From assembly GCF_020921035.1 (NCBI RefSeq), contig NC_063150.1, forward strand, positions 2,232,001 through 2,296,000: DNA of 64,000 nt, given 5' to 3'. This document shows positions 46,701 through 58,447 of this stretch, piece by piece; the first letter of the stretch is position 1, and every line of letters begins with the position of its first letter. The notes under the pieces were generated by a model. It ran no database searches. It saw nothing but the letters and a program-made list of their open reading frames with translations, and was not told the DNA's origin. The DNA is from Rhodamnia argentea. Taxonomy: Eukaryota; Streptophyta; Magnoliopsida; Myrtales; Myrtaceae. A program made the position numbers and the translations under genes.

Positions 46701-49700
46701 CTATTTTGTATAGTAAGGCTTATAAGTAAAGCTCAACTGTCAAGACATAGAAAGGCTTGATATCAAGCGTCCACGTGATCATTTTGATAGTCTACCGTGT
46801 ATAGTAAGCCAAGAAGTAAAGCTATGCTTAGAAATTTTCAGGTAAGTCAAAACTGCTTGATCGGTTATGATTGCACCATTAAAGGTGTGGGACCTCGTTT
46901 TTCCAAAGAACATGAAAAAGTGTGTTACAACTTTATTTCTCTCCTTAGTTTAAGTTCCAACTATGGCCTTTCCCGCGACTCTTGGTTTTCTAAAACTTAC
47001 ACTTGATTGGATGCTTAGCTTCTGCTATATGCATGAAGATTCTTATTCCAGTGCTTGGTGGAGCTATGGCAATTTGAGAATCACCTCAGAGATTTGAGAA
47101 TAATTAATTTGTCATATGGAGCTTCTTTTGACTTAATGCCTCAAAGTTGCATTTCCAATTCTTCTTTCATGAAAAGAACTGTTGCCATGCTATCTATTTT
47201 GTGCTTAAGAAATAACTTCATCTCACGAGATTGCTCTCCCGATATTGATCTATCCAATGTAGGCATTACCTGAGGGCTATTGGCTCTATGTAGATTGCTG
47301 ATTTGATCTCTGGTTTAGGGTGCCCTCTATTTATAACAGTTATCTTTTTTTTCCTTAAACCAAAGTACACCTAAGCTTATTGGCGAAATGTTCAATCTTG
47401 GAAATGGCTTATTTTGAGAATCCTGAGCTTATTCAAGCTTGTTGAGCTTGGACAAAATTATGTCAAATGGATTGAACATGTTAATCTAGCAATTCATAGG
47501 ATTTTTTAACTTGTGGAGTTGCATCTACTTGGCAATGAAATGTTGATGCTATGTAAACATCGTTTTTTTTCATGTATGTCAATGCAGGGAAATTCATCCC
47601 AAACTCATTCACGAAGGCAACCCCTGCCACGGTCTTTTCGAAACCTTTCAAATAGGAGAGGTACCGAGGCACGAGTTCCTGTACATGCAAGACTTCAGCG
47701 GTCTAGGAGGCCCATTTCTAGATCGCCCTCATCATTTTTATCTGGGGAGAGGACTCTTCATTTTCCATTAAATATGGATCTCGACATGGTACCTCCTGTG
47801 TGTCTTTATTTATTGTTTAAGTTTCTTTTCTTGTATCTTCCGTTGTGAGCAGTGACATTTGATTCTATGAAGTTACATCTGATGTTTAGGTAAATATGTT
47901 TCTTATGTGGATGACGTGTGATGAATAGAGTAGCCTTCCCATCCCGGTTGGAATCTCTATCAATTACTGTACTAAACCAAGCCAAACACAACTTCTGAAA
48001 GAAAAGCAATCCCAACCTTTTGAACCTCCCCTAGGAAAGTCGGGAAGTAAACCTTAGACATGAATACTTTACTGGCTTTAATGGTTTTCACTTCCCATTG
48101 CTAAAACATGTTGCTCAGAATGTCAATTGGGTTTCACTTCGGGTTGTTGGTTTGTTGAAAGATATAAATATGGAATGCAAGTCATTCGGTGCGGGATATT
48201 TGATTTATGTCTTTAGTGTCTGTTCTTTTCAATTCCTTTCTTTTGTTGAATCTGTCACTGCCTTTTGGTTGCACTGCAAATTCTGGTCGCACTATATAGT
48301 TCATTTCTTTGGAAAAGGTTCTTTTTGTGTAGTTTGTGATCTGGTTATGTTTGCCTGCTGGCTATTTTACATAGGCTGAGTTTGTCACGACCAATTGAAA
48401 ATTGGCCTTTGTGTTGCAGAGGATGGATATATTGGAAGCACTGGAAGCTGCATTGGGAGATGTCAGTGACATAGGATTATCCAGTACCAATTTTCAAACT
48501 CAGCGTGATTTTAATGAGTAAGATCTCTATCTATTTATCCACTCACGTGGACTTTCATCTATTTGTTATTTAAAGCTGGTGGTTGATTTTTTTTTTCCTG
48601 CATATCTTCGTCATCTGAGTATTCAGATTGGTTATTTATGGTTCTTGACTGAACATCTTGTTTATGCAAGTGACTTACTTGATCAATATGGGATACTTAG
48701 GTTGAACCCAGGCCTTTGCCATTCATTGTGTTAAATGATGTGCATCAGGATATTTTCATACTAACGTAAGTGCTGCCTGAACTTGGTTTCTTTCTGTGAT
48801 TGGTATTGTAGAAAAAATTGATCCTTTTTACCTGGAAAACTACATTTGACTGAAGTAATGTTAAAATTCTCCTAAAGTCTCTTTGTTTGAGGCATAAATA
48901 TAAAGTTTCTTCAACTGAAGAATGAAATTTAAGATATGATAAAACCATTTCTTTTTAATGTGCGTACAGTTTTTTGCATTACTGTTCGTGCTTAGTCTAT
49001 GTGTTGATTTAGGAATAAAGCAGTGTGTGGATATGTCAAAGATCACCTATTGAGCTTTGTGACCGTTAAGTTTATTTTAGTATATACTGGTCATCAATTG
49101 TCAAAATTTCTTAATTTATATTTACATATCCGGCAGGCAGCAACAAGAACATTTGTCTGTCTTTCTTCTGATGGAGCTTTTGATCTTATCAAAGATATCA
49201 CTATGAATGATAATGCAGATAAAAGAGGCTATCCAATTTTTTTTTAGACAGATTTTTGTTGTTCTTCTAGATTATGTGGTTGCAGGAATGTTAAAAAATT
49301 GTTGTTAAGTGAACTCATATAAATTGCGGAATGCCATGTTGGAAGCATGTTACAGAGCCTTTTCAAAATAGTGAAGCAAACTGCTGTAATGTGCACATAT
49401 ATATATATACCTCAACAGTCAATGAGCTTTGGAGGGTGTTATGTATCTAGAGTTGAAGATTTGAGAGTGGTTGAAAATAATTTTGGAAAGGGTTTCTATG
49501 TGGTCAATTTGAGTTAGTCATCTGAGCTCTTCCTGACGCCATGGAAAGAATTCAGCAGCCTGCAATGGACATCCACCTTTTAGTTTTGGGCATATTCAGC
49601 AACCATCATGCACCTTGTTGTTAGCACATCTCAGAAAGATGTGCCCCAGAAACTTTTGGATCGAATTTTTCACTACTTGCCTGAAGTGGCATGATATTGC

Positions 49701-50392
49701 TTTTTAAACAGTCTACTGATGTGTTCTGAGGATTTTGTGATTATGTAAATTTTGTATCTTCATTTGTTATCTAGAATGGATTTTCATTCTTTCTGAGGTT
49801 TCAGATGGTACCGCACATGATTCTGGCTTTCGCTTGTTCCAGAAAACTATGTTGTAAAGCACAGAATAACAACTATGGGGTCCTTTGTTGTCGTGCAGAA
49901 ATGACTATGAAATGCTGCTGGCACTTGATGAGAACAACCATAATGTTGGCACCTCTGATAATCATATTAATAGTTTGCCGGAGTCGAAAGTGCAGGTGAA
50001 TATTTTTATACACGGAATTATTTATTTTGCTATGTCCATGTCATTCTATCTGTAATTTGGTAGGAGGGGTGTCTTGGGGGTGGGATAGCATTTTTGCCTG
50101 GAGTATTATCTCCCATTTGTTAAGCATTCATTTATGTTTCTGGCAGACCAATGTCTATGAAGAAGCGTGTGCAATATGTCTGGACACCCCTACAATTGGG
50201 GATGCAATACGGCACCTTCCTTGCTTGCACAAATTTCATAAAGATGTGAGTGCTTCATTCAATTGTGTCATAGATTTCTTTTTGAGAGAGCTGTAACATG
50301 TCTGACAACTTTTTTACTTCATTCGGCAGTGTATTGATCCCTGGCTCCGCAGAAGTACATCTTGCCCTGTCTGTAAGTCGTCGATAACGTGA
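43746..50392 (+). CDS. RING-H2 E3 ubiquitin ligase, large disordered N-terminus
   Basis: Predicted E3 ligase that would recruit an E2 through its RING (family knowledge); substrate unknown. Eight exons: 43746-44710, 45285-45942, 46040-46132, 47588-47788, 48420-48517, 49899-49995, 50147-50245, 50330-50392; 757 residues. The RING-H2 lies at the extreme C-terminus: Cys712, Cys715, Cys730, His732, His735, Cys738, Cys749, Cys752 (CAIC...[14 protein letters not shown]...CPVC), and the last intron cuts it between Asp737 and Cys738. The first 540 residues are low-complexity, rich in Ser, Arg and Asn. Helical blocks [17 protein letters not shown] and [13 protein letters not shown] span exons 2-3, and [13 protein letters not shown] is in exon 5. 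No membrane segment seen. Intron 3 (46133-47587) holds a LINE remnant. No gene name assigned. Confidence 0.9.
46430..46670 (-). pseudogene. LINE (non-LTR) remnant: end of RT zinc-binding region
   Basis: Lies antisense in intron 3 of the RING-H2 gene. The minus strand reads [17 protein letters not shown], then after a frameshift [20 protein letters not shown] and [18 protein letters not shown]. This is the zf-RVT region near the C-terminus of plant L1-type ORF2 proteins. Stops upstream; no other domain is left. A related 'caactgtcaag.cat.gaaa.gctt' sequence is repeated at 46646-46680 and 46734-46770. Confidence 0.7.
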
Positions 50393-52099
50393 TTGCCGTG
50401 AAACGCAGAAGGCATTAATTATAGTGCAGCTGGTTATGCAAAAACTAAAGCGTACTCTATTTGATGGTAATGATAGATTACTTTCCCCGCATATAATTCA
50501 CTATCTTAAGTTTATTAACAGTTGCGAAAAGCTTACCATATGGGCTGTGAGTGAGAATTTATGGCTTCATTTGTTCTTTTCTAGGCTTGTGGTGGATATA
50601 AGACTGTCTTTCTTGTTTCGTGTAGGTTGATCTAATTGAAGCACACCCAGTTCTTATGGTACATTTTCTTGGGAATTGGCTTCCCATGGATTTCCTATTT
50701 GGGAGTCTGGATAAACGGTTCTTTGTATGGGTTGTATTAGTGACCTAGCTGCCCAAGTAATTTTGGGTTTGTATCAAAATGAAGCTTGCTTTTGTACTAC
50801 TGTGGTGCAGGCATCTTTTTGTGGCCATGTGGCTAAGGTATCTATTTTGTGTATGAGCAGCCTTTTTCTTGGCCACCCTTTAGGGTCGGTGATGGTGCAT
50901 TGGTGGAGCTGCTTTGAGATTGTTACAGTCCAATGATATGGGCAGGAAGAAGTTCGCAATTAAGATAGTTTTGTGATCCTTATCCAATGAGCTCCAATCT
51001 AATTGTTGGGAAATCGGCACAGCAATATGATGAGCCATGCGGATGCTTTTGCAGTTATCTTCAGGGACGAAGAATTGTCAAGATATCGGCCTCCCCTACT
51101 CGTCAGGGAGATTTTGTCTCGTTCCGAACAATTAGAAAAGCAAATTCGGTTGTGGTCAACTGAATACTAATCTTTGCCTCGTACTTTTTTGGGGATTAAT
51201 ATCGAGAGGTTGTCTTAAGGTTTCGCAGGAATACAGGTTATGTATATCAATCTCATGAGCACTTGGAAGTCGTCTGCGCTGCGGATGTCCGCTCTTGCTT
51301 CGCACTCCCAAGCAATATCGCCTTTTGTATGTTTTACCTCTGTTTGATTCTTTTACTGTATTATTTTAATATTTTTAATAATTTTTTCTTCTTTTTCTTC
51401 TCTCAATTATTAAAAAAATATTAAAAATTATTCACGCCAGCATGTCATTAAAGACAATTGACATCCACATTAGCGAATTTTCAACCCAAATTGGCCAGAT
51501 TGACTCAGTTAATATAAATGCGAAATATTTATGACTGAATTGACATAAATGTAAAATATTTAGGACTAAATTGACACTAATGTAAAGAGTTTAGAATTTA
51601 ATTGACACCGATAAAAAATTTAGAATTGAATTGATATTAATGCAGTAGATTTAAGACTTTGTTGACACTTTTCCTCCTGTTTTTGCATCTATGACAATTT
51701 CCTTCCGTGAGAAGTAATCATCATTCTAGTACGCAAAGAAAATGAACACACTCTTAGGGTAACCATGTTTAGTATGCCCATCACAGGTGAATGTGTGTGA
51801 ACCTGTGGTTCTTAATTCAGCCAATCCACAACAATCGCGTTATACAAATCTACTTTCTTGCGACAGAATTGAAAAGAAAATATCAGACATAAAGATCCAA
51901 GTAGTAACAAAGATCCCTGGAGGCAAAAGGGTGTGGAATATAAGAGAAATGTTATGTGAAACCCCTGATTCAGTATTGAGTTTCGCAGTATAAACGATGG
52001 ACGTCTTATTGCAATGCCTTGACCAAATTTGTGAACACTAGGATATGACATTATTTGGTGAAATGGCAAGAGGAGATGAAAAGCAAGCTCATATCAAAT
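50393..52099. other. Convergent intergenic region (RING-H2 / thiolase)
   Basis: 50393-51300 is probably the long 3' flank of the RING gene. 51360-51680 is a TIR-element arm listed separately. 51700-52099 borders the thiolase 3' end. No further gene recognised. Confidence 0.5.
51360..51685. repeat. One arm of a Mutator-like TIR element
   Basis: Contains 'attattcacgccagcatgtc', 'ccacattagcgaattttcaacc', and then four direct copies of 'aaatatttaggactaaattgacac'. This matches the right arms at 41745 and 29420. The left arm and GC core are missing. Confidence 0.55.
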
Positions 52100-55000
52100 C
52101 TATCGGGCATCCTTGGACAAAAGATGCTGGGCTTCCACTATTCTGGCGTTGGAAAGCTCGTCGACAGAGTCCCCTCTTTCCAAAACAGCTGCAGCGCCCA
52201 TCCCCGTGCCTGCATGTTAAGCAATTTTTGATGTTCACCTGGTTACACAAAGGGAGGGGAGGGGGCGGCGGGGGTGTGTGGTGAGAGGGGAGAGGGGAGA
52301 GAGAGAGTACCTATACACATTGATATCACACCGAACCGGCAATCTTTGCCACGGCGTTTCATCTCATGCAACAGCGTAGCAACACAACGTGCCCCTGAGA
52401 CAGTGGGATAATATTCTCAGAAAAACATGTAACTGACAGTCTTAAAGAGTTTTCAATACAACTAAGAACATGTCAGAAGGCACTAAAGCCTGCAGAAGCA
52501 AGTGGAGTGCCGCTGCACTATCAACTTTGTCTAATCTCTAATGACAAAGAAATTCTATTTACCAAATCATCAGTATTTTCACTATATAGGTGCTAATAAA
52601 AAGCGGTTTCTCCCTCATGTGTAGATTCAGTTCCTAAATCCTTTCACTCTTCCAGCTTCAATGACCCAAACAAATTCTCTGAAAAATTGTTGCCTGAGTG
52701 ACCAAAACTTTAGGCTATGACATTCCAAATAGCTGACCTTTAGGTTAGTCACTGACATTTCATGAAACTGTTGCTAGCTAATCATCAAAACCTCCAACTA
52801 AATCGTTTAGCTTTATTCACCCTTACTCCATGGCAAACAGATTGCATTAAGTTGTTTAAGATGGATCATTAAAATCTTTCCATAGTCCTCCATAGTCGGC
52901 CAGAGAGTCGTAACATTACAATAATAAGCAGGACTTTAGGTCAGTCGCAGCAACTTCTGTGAAATGTATCATAATCAGTCTACCAAGTGATATTGCGTAA
53001 ATTGTATTGGTTTTAGATTAAAAATAGTTTTTCTTGATCCTACTGAACAGTGACAAGTAAAAAATCTCTTACAAGCCAATACCAATGCAACACTTAAATC
53101 AGTAGGAATTACCAGTTGCACCCAAAGGATGTCCAATGGCCATAGCTCCTCCATTAACATTGATCTTTTCTGGATCAAGACCTAGCTTGTTCCGACAGTA
53201 GACAAACTGGGATGCAAAAGCCTGAAGGGACAGCCATGTTTTGAGATTCCTAGTGGCTTGAATGAGAAAAACCAATATTAGAGACCCTCACTTACCTCAT
53301 TTATCTCAAAAAGATCGATGTCTTCGAGTTCAAGACCAGCAGCTTTAACTGCAGCTGGGATTGCAACGGCAGGCCCAACACCCATAATAGCAGGATCCAC
53401 ACCAACAGCAGCGAAAGTCCTGCATCACCATGAGAAGTATCGGGTATTTTGTAAGAAACCTTCCTTAATTTCTCCATACAATACACCCACAGGATTTAGC
53501 CAGACCAAGCATGCTGCAACAGTATACCTGAAGACACCAAGAATGGGTAGGCCTTTCTGCATTGCAAGACTTCTCTTCATGAGGAGAACAGCACCAGCGC
53601 CATCACTCACCTGGCTTGAATTACCTATATGACCGCAGAAAAAATAAAAATAAAGTCCTGAACCATAAACAGAGTGTATTTCCACGTCTTTCCGATCATT
53701 TATTACCAGCAGTTGTAGAACCATCTTTCTTGAACACAGGCTTCAGTTTAGCCAGATCTGACATTGTTGTGCTAGCCCGAATACCATCATCCACTGCTAC
53801 GATTACAGGCTTCTCATCACCAGTTTTTGGGTCAACAATCTAGAAGGGTGAGTATGTCAGAGGCCAACGTGGCTGTGCTCAAAGCTTGCAGAGGTATTCT
53901 CGTACTATAAATCAATTGCTATTACCTTGGTGGCTACAGGGACTATTTCATCTTTAAATCTACCGGCAGCCGTAGCAGCAGCAGCCTTCCTGTGAGACTC
54001 GACCTGTAGATATAACCCATGAAAATGTAACTGAATTGTTAATGCGAAGCAGCATTAACTGTAGATGTCATCTTTTATACTCACGGCAGCTTGATCTTGC
54101 TCCTGCCTTGTAACGCCAAAACGTTGTGCGACATTTTCAGAAGTGATACCCATCGGAAGCAGGCAATTTTGAGCTTGAGCAAAGCTCTTGACCTGTTGTC
54201 ATTTCAGAAGGGAGAATGAGCCCACAAAACGAATCCATGAAACTGAAAGTCAGAGCAAAACACAGTTCGGCATATTGGACCACACAAGCTTTGTGCCCCT
54301 GCTCGCACATGCATGCTTCTCTTCGAGTGCGAGAGAGAAAGTGTACCTTTGGGTTGACTGATCCTTCCCAAGCCATTGGAGTGGCTGTCATAGATTCAAG
54401 CCCTGCCCCAATGCCTGTCAACAAGGTTGTATGAGTGATCCTAATTACAGCAGCCACAATATACACAAGTTCTCACAAAGCGTGTCCAACATACCAATAT
54501 CATAAAATCCAGCTTTTATAGCTGCAGCTACATCAGCAACTGCTTGAAGCCCAGATGAACATTGTCTGTTGACAGTTCGAACAGGCACGGTTTCTAAGCC
54601 ATTCAACCAACAGAGAAAAAGTCAACTAAAATAGCTAATGATGGATGAAGGGAAGCACAATTGAAAATGAAGATCGCAACACAACATCATAAACCATAAA
54701 CCAAAGAAGCAATTAACAAAAATTACCAGGGAAACCAGCGTAGAATGCAGCCATTCTGCATTCACTTGCTCTTTGTGAACCAGGTGCCAATACCGTGCCC
54801 ACAACAATATCTCCAACTTCACTTGGATTTAGCTTTGTTTTCTCAATCAATGCCTGCGTCGGTGACAGTTTCAAGTACTTATTTATGAGTTTCAAATAAG
54901 GCACCAATACTCTCAGTTTGAGAGTGATTAATTTACAGAAGAGACCATGGCACTTCAAAAAGTGACACACATAGTTGGCATCCAAGTTTTTCTGAAATTT

Positions 55001-56026
55001 GTCATATCCGAGAGGATCAATTGCTACTCTGAATTACAAATTAAATGAAAGAATAATCACCATCCATTCAAAGTAGGGGTTGTCGAAAGTGCACCTTCCA
55101 CAATACATTCATGCGTCTCCGAAATAAGCCCAGCAATCACATGAGCCAGGGGAGATGACTTACCCTCAGAACAGGTGCAAGCAGATCGTCTGCGTAAGTG
55201 TCCTTGAAGCCACCGCGCTTCGATTTGCAGAGTGCTGTCCTGTATGCACTGTAGAAGGATTACAGGTCACTGTCAACAATGAACACGTACACATAAAAAG
55301 ACCAAGTTTTATCAGTTAAAAACAACAATACTTACGCTACTATCACTACGTCGTCCCCAAAGCCAGAGGATCTTTGATATGCAGCGCTATCACCTGCTGA
55401 ACATATAGATGCCTACATTCCAATCCCAGAACAGACCGAAAAATTGTAAGGACGCTAACAAGAAGACAAATGAAAGTAATCACAGTCAAAGAAAAAAAGA
55501 GAACACTAGTATGATACACATCGATACACTGTCATAAGGAAACAACGTATATTCAACATGTGCAGGCCTTACTTATCGGGTAAGAAATGTCTAACAGATG
55601 TATACCGACAGAGTAAGCAGGCATGAGGAAAATATCAGCGACGAGCCGAATTAGAACTCGATACACCGACCCACAGCTCAAAATTCGATCTTCGTCTCGA
55701 ATTTGCAAAAAACCAATTACCCAAACAGTAAAATCAAAAGCTGGCCGACTTTCTGAGCTAGCAATCCCAGAAACATAAGCCCCGCAGAGCTCAAACGATC
55801 AGCAAAATCACAACACAAGCAAAGGAAGCAACAACCGTGATCCCAAGCGAAACTAGAGGGAGCGACGACGACCGAGCTAGAGGGAGGCGCAAATCGCAAA
55901 TCGGCGATCCAACCAAGCCAAACCAATTCAGAGCTAACCGCACAACGGACAAAACTAGAACTTACTCGCGATAGGATCGAAGAGGAGCGCGAAGAACTCG
56001 AATTCCCCAATCAAACCAGCGTAATT

Positions 56027-56073
<47 letters not shown>

Positions 56074-56221
56074 AAAAGGAAGCAGCAGCAGCAGCACGGA
56101 ATCCGAAACGAAACCGAGACTCCAGCTACTCACCGAGAGCGAAGATTCATCGCCGTGACCAGAAGAAGAGGAAGGAGGTCGCAGGTGTTGGAGGAGAACT
56201 CTCTGCCTCTCGATTGCCTTT

Positions 56222-56226
<5 letters not shown>
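52100..56226 (-). CDS. KAT2: Peroxisomal 3-ketoacyl-CoA thiolase (KAT2/PED1-like)
   Basis: Last step of peroxisomal beta-oxidation: 3-ketoacyl-CoA plus CoA gives acetyl-CoA and a shortened acyl-CoA; also needed for jasmonate synthesis (family knowledge). Fourteen exons: 56226-56134, 55412-55336, 55248-55164, 54853-54727, 54593-54495, 54414-54347, 54192-54085, 54003-53926, 53839-53707, 53624-53528, 53419-53296, 53221-53113, 52394-52311, 52209-52100; 463 residues (Arabidopsis KAT2 462). A PTS2 import signal, R7Q-x5-HL (RQRVLLQHL), is at the N-terminus. Catalytic Cys139 (NRQCSSGLQ), His394 ([11 protein letters not shown]) and Cys426 (SMCIGTGMG) are all present. The ATG abuts a (GA)n run on the coding strand. 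A complete, probably functional gene. Confidence 0.96.
56029..56069. repeat. (AC)n microsatellite in thiolase intron 1
   Basis: An uninterrupted run of about 20 AC units inside intron 1 (56133-55413), about 65 bases from its 5' splice site. Confidence 0.95.

Positions 56227-56261
<35 letters not shown>
56226..56261. repeat. (CT)n microsatellite abutting the thiolase start codon
   Basis: About 17 CT units on the plus strand, (GA)n on the coding strand, ending directly in the ATG. It would be the last part of the 5' UTR. GA-rich leaders are common in plants. Confidence 0.9.
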
Positions 56262-57094
56262 GGATACTTTCAGTCTCTTCTGTAGTGTTTGCGTGCAAAA
56301 GATGAAACAGCAGGGAGCGACGGAGCGTCAAGAGGACGACGCCATTATATCGAGAGCTCGGAAAAATCATAATTTTTTTAAATTTATTTTCCTCCGGTTT
56401 ATTTTATTTTATTTTTATATATTTTTAATGTTCTTTCAAATAGCAATACTTTAATATGCTATGAGGGAGCAGCGGTGCTGTATCTGTTAATGGTAAATGG
56501 ACGATGATAATGATGCGATGATGGCGACAATTTTGCTTCGCCTCCTCTTTCTTTGCCCCTACTCACTCGCCTCAAGCGCGTGGCCCCCCCACGATGCTCC
56601 CAGATAATTACTTTTGAGCATGTCGAACCGACCGGGCCGGACAGGACAAGTAATCCAATTCCCGATTTTAGAGAGCTGCGGTCCAATTTTCGATCCTTAA
56701 AATTAGAATCGGCGATAGGGTCTGGCTTCCGATTCCGGAGGTACATGACCGGACCGAACCGAACCGGTAGATTTATATTCTTGAAGAGAACTGAATCGAA
56801 TTGAGAACCGCTCAATCCTACTTTTGAGGCCAAAGGCAAATACATATATTTCCTTTGCTTTGACTCTCTCTCTCTATACACATATTTCTAGATAAAAGTG
56901 ATTGTTGATTACCATGGATTATCCTCCTTTGATTTTATTTTCTCCTATGAGAAAATTTTGACAATGGCCTAATTTCATAAGGCTAGGCTCCTAAAAGGAC
57001 CCACTTGTCTCTATTTCATTATAAGGGATAATATAAACGAAGGATATATATATGTGATTATTTTTGCGATGCGAATTTTTCAAAATATACAAAT
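56262..57094. other. Thiolase promoter and intergenic DNA
   Basis: 56262-56450 is likely thiolase 5' UTR and promoter. 56600-56800 is a repeat rich in 'ccgaaccgaaccgg/cggtccaattttcga'. No coding sequence seen. Confidence 0.45.
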
Positions 57095-57612
57095 ATATTT
57101 TTGAAAAAATTTCAAATAAAGATTTGAAGTATATTAATTTTCTCATAAGGGTTTAAAGTGAACATTGTTTGAAATAATAGTCTGAAGTACTCTAATTATT
57201 TCAAAGAATGACCTAATTGAAGGGTATTTTCGTCCTTTACACTTTTATTTTTTTTATTTTCCTTTTATTTTATATTTCCTTTTCCTTTTCTTTTTCTTCT
57301 TCCCCTCCCCCTCCCCAAGCCATCACCACCATCAAGCAAGGATCACCCTTGCCTGGGCGAGCCGGGACGAGCCTCACCCTCCACCAGGGCTGTTTCGCTC
57401 GCCTGAGGCGACAATGGCCGAGCCGGTGGGAGAGGAAAAAGAAAAAGGAAAAAGAAAACAAAATAGGAAAGAAAATTGAAAAAAAAAATTTAAAATGTAA
57501 AAGACCAAAATGTCATTCGGTCAGGCCATTCTTTGAAATAATAGGAATACTTCAAGGCCTTATTTGAGAAAATGAAAGTACTTTAAACTTTCATTTGAAA
57601 TTTGCCTTATGC
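57095..57612. mobile_element. TIR element, 'caaataaagatttgaag' family, second copy
   Basis: Left end aaaaaatttcaaataaagat, right end actttcatttgaaatttgcc, inverted copies. Inner words 'tatttcaaagaatgacct' (left) and 'ggccattctttgaaataat' (right) pair as well, so each arm is about 150 bases. The core at 57300-57435 is GC-rich (gcctgaggcgacaatggccg). Same family as 30748-31345. Confidence 0.7.
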
Positions 57613-58447
57613 GTTTTTCAAGTGTAATCCATTTTCGAGGTAAATCCACATCGATGTTTGGATACTCCTATCTCCTTATTGGCAATCTTCGCTTTTTATT
57701 TTTCTTTGCTAATTACAACAAGAACCTATTTATCATTCAAGAAATTGCATTATGTGCATTTTATTTTTATTTTTTTTGGTCGAAGAAATATAATGTATAA
57801 TTGAGAGGACGCCTTTTTAGAAAAAAGAAAATGAAGGGTTTGAACTCACGCGCGTGGGTTCGCGTGGTAGATTTAGTTTGAAAGTTGTCTCGGAATGCGT
57901 GCCATCCGGATAACGATTTTCCTGCCGGAATTTCCTACACGCCCTGTTTTTCTTTTCCCTTTTAATATTGTTTCTCTCTTTTTTCCTTTTTTTTTTTTTA
58001 ATTTCTCCAATTTTCTTACAGAAAAATTGCCGCGGAGATCGAGGCCCTAAGGTAACTTCAGAATAGAAAGCGCGCATGGACGCATCAAATGCGTCTTTAC
58101 CGAAAGGTCCATAATGCCCTCAAGGCCAACGATAATAACTAAAAAGGACGCGTCCCCACGTGGAAAATAGACCGCATCCCGTCGACGGCGGTGGCGGCGG
58201 CAGCACCGGCCCTGGCGCCCATGATCAGGCGATTGAGCCGGTCCATGTCGGACGAGGCGGTCCCTCGCGGGTCAGTTCCCACCGGGGGACAAGGCCCCCG
58301 AAAAAACAAACCAAAGTTTGTCGGCGCGCTAAGCGATCTTTGAACCTGCTAACATGTTCGAATCATCTTCTTTTCTTCTTCCGTGCTGCGAACATTCGCT
58401 AATGGACTATATTTACAAAAGCAAGAACAAGAACGACTTCGGCGCGA
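57613..58447. other. Intergenic, Raf-like gene 3' flank
   Basis: AT-rich to about 58080. Then a GC-richer stretch (58150-58330) with ggcggtggcggcggcagc, which may belong to the 3' flank of the kinase gene. No open frame with a recognised motif. Confidence 0.45.

Noticed and set aside
36183..57435. GC-rich islands in the gene desert as CpG-type promoters.
   Set aside because: They lie inside inverted-repeat elements between poly-T and poly-A tracts and recur with the same words, so transposon cores explain them better.
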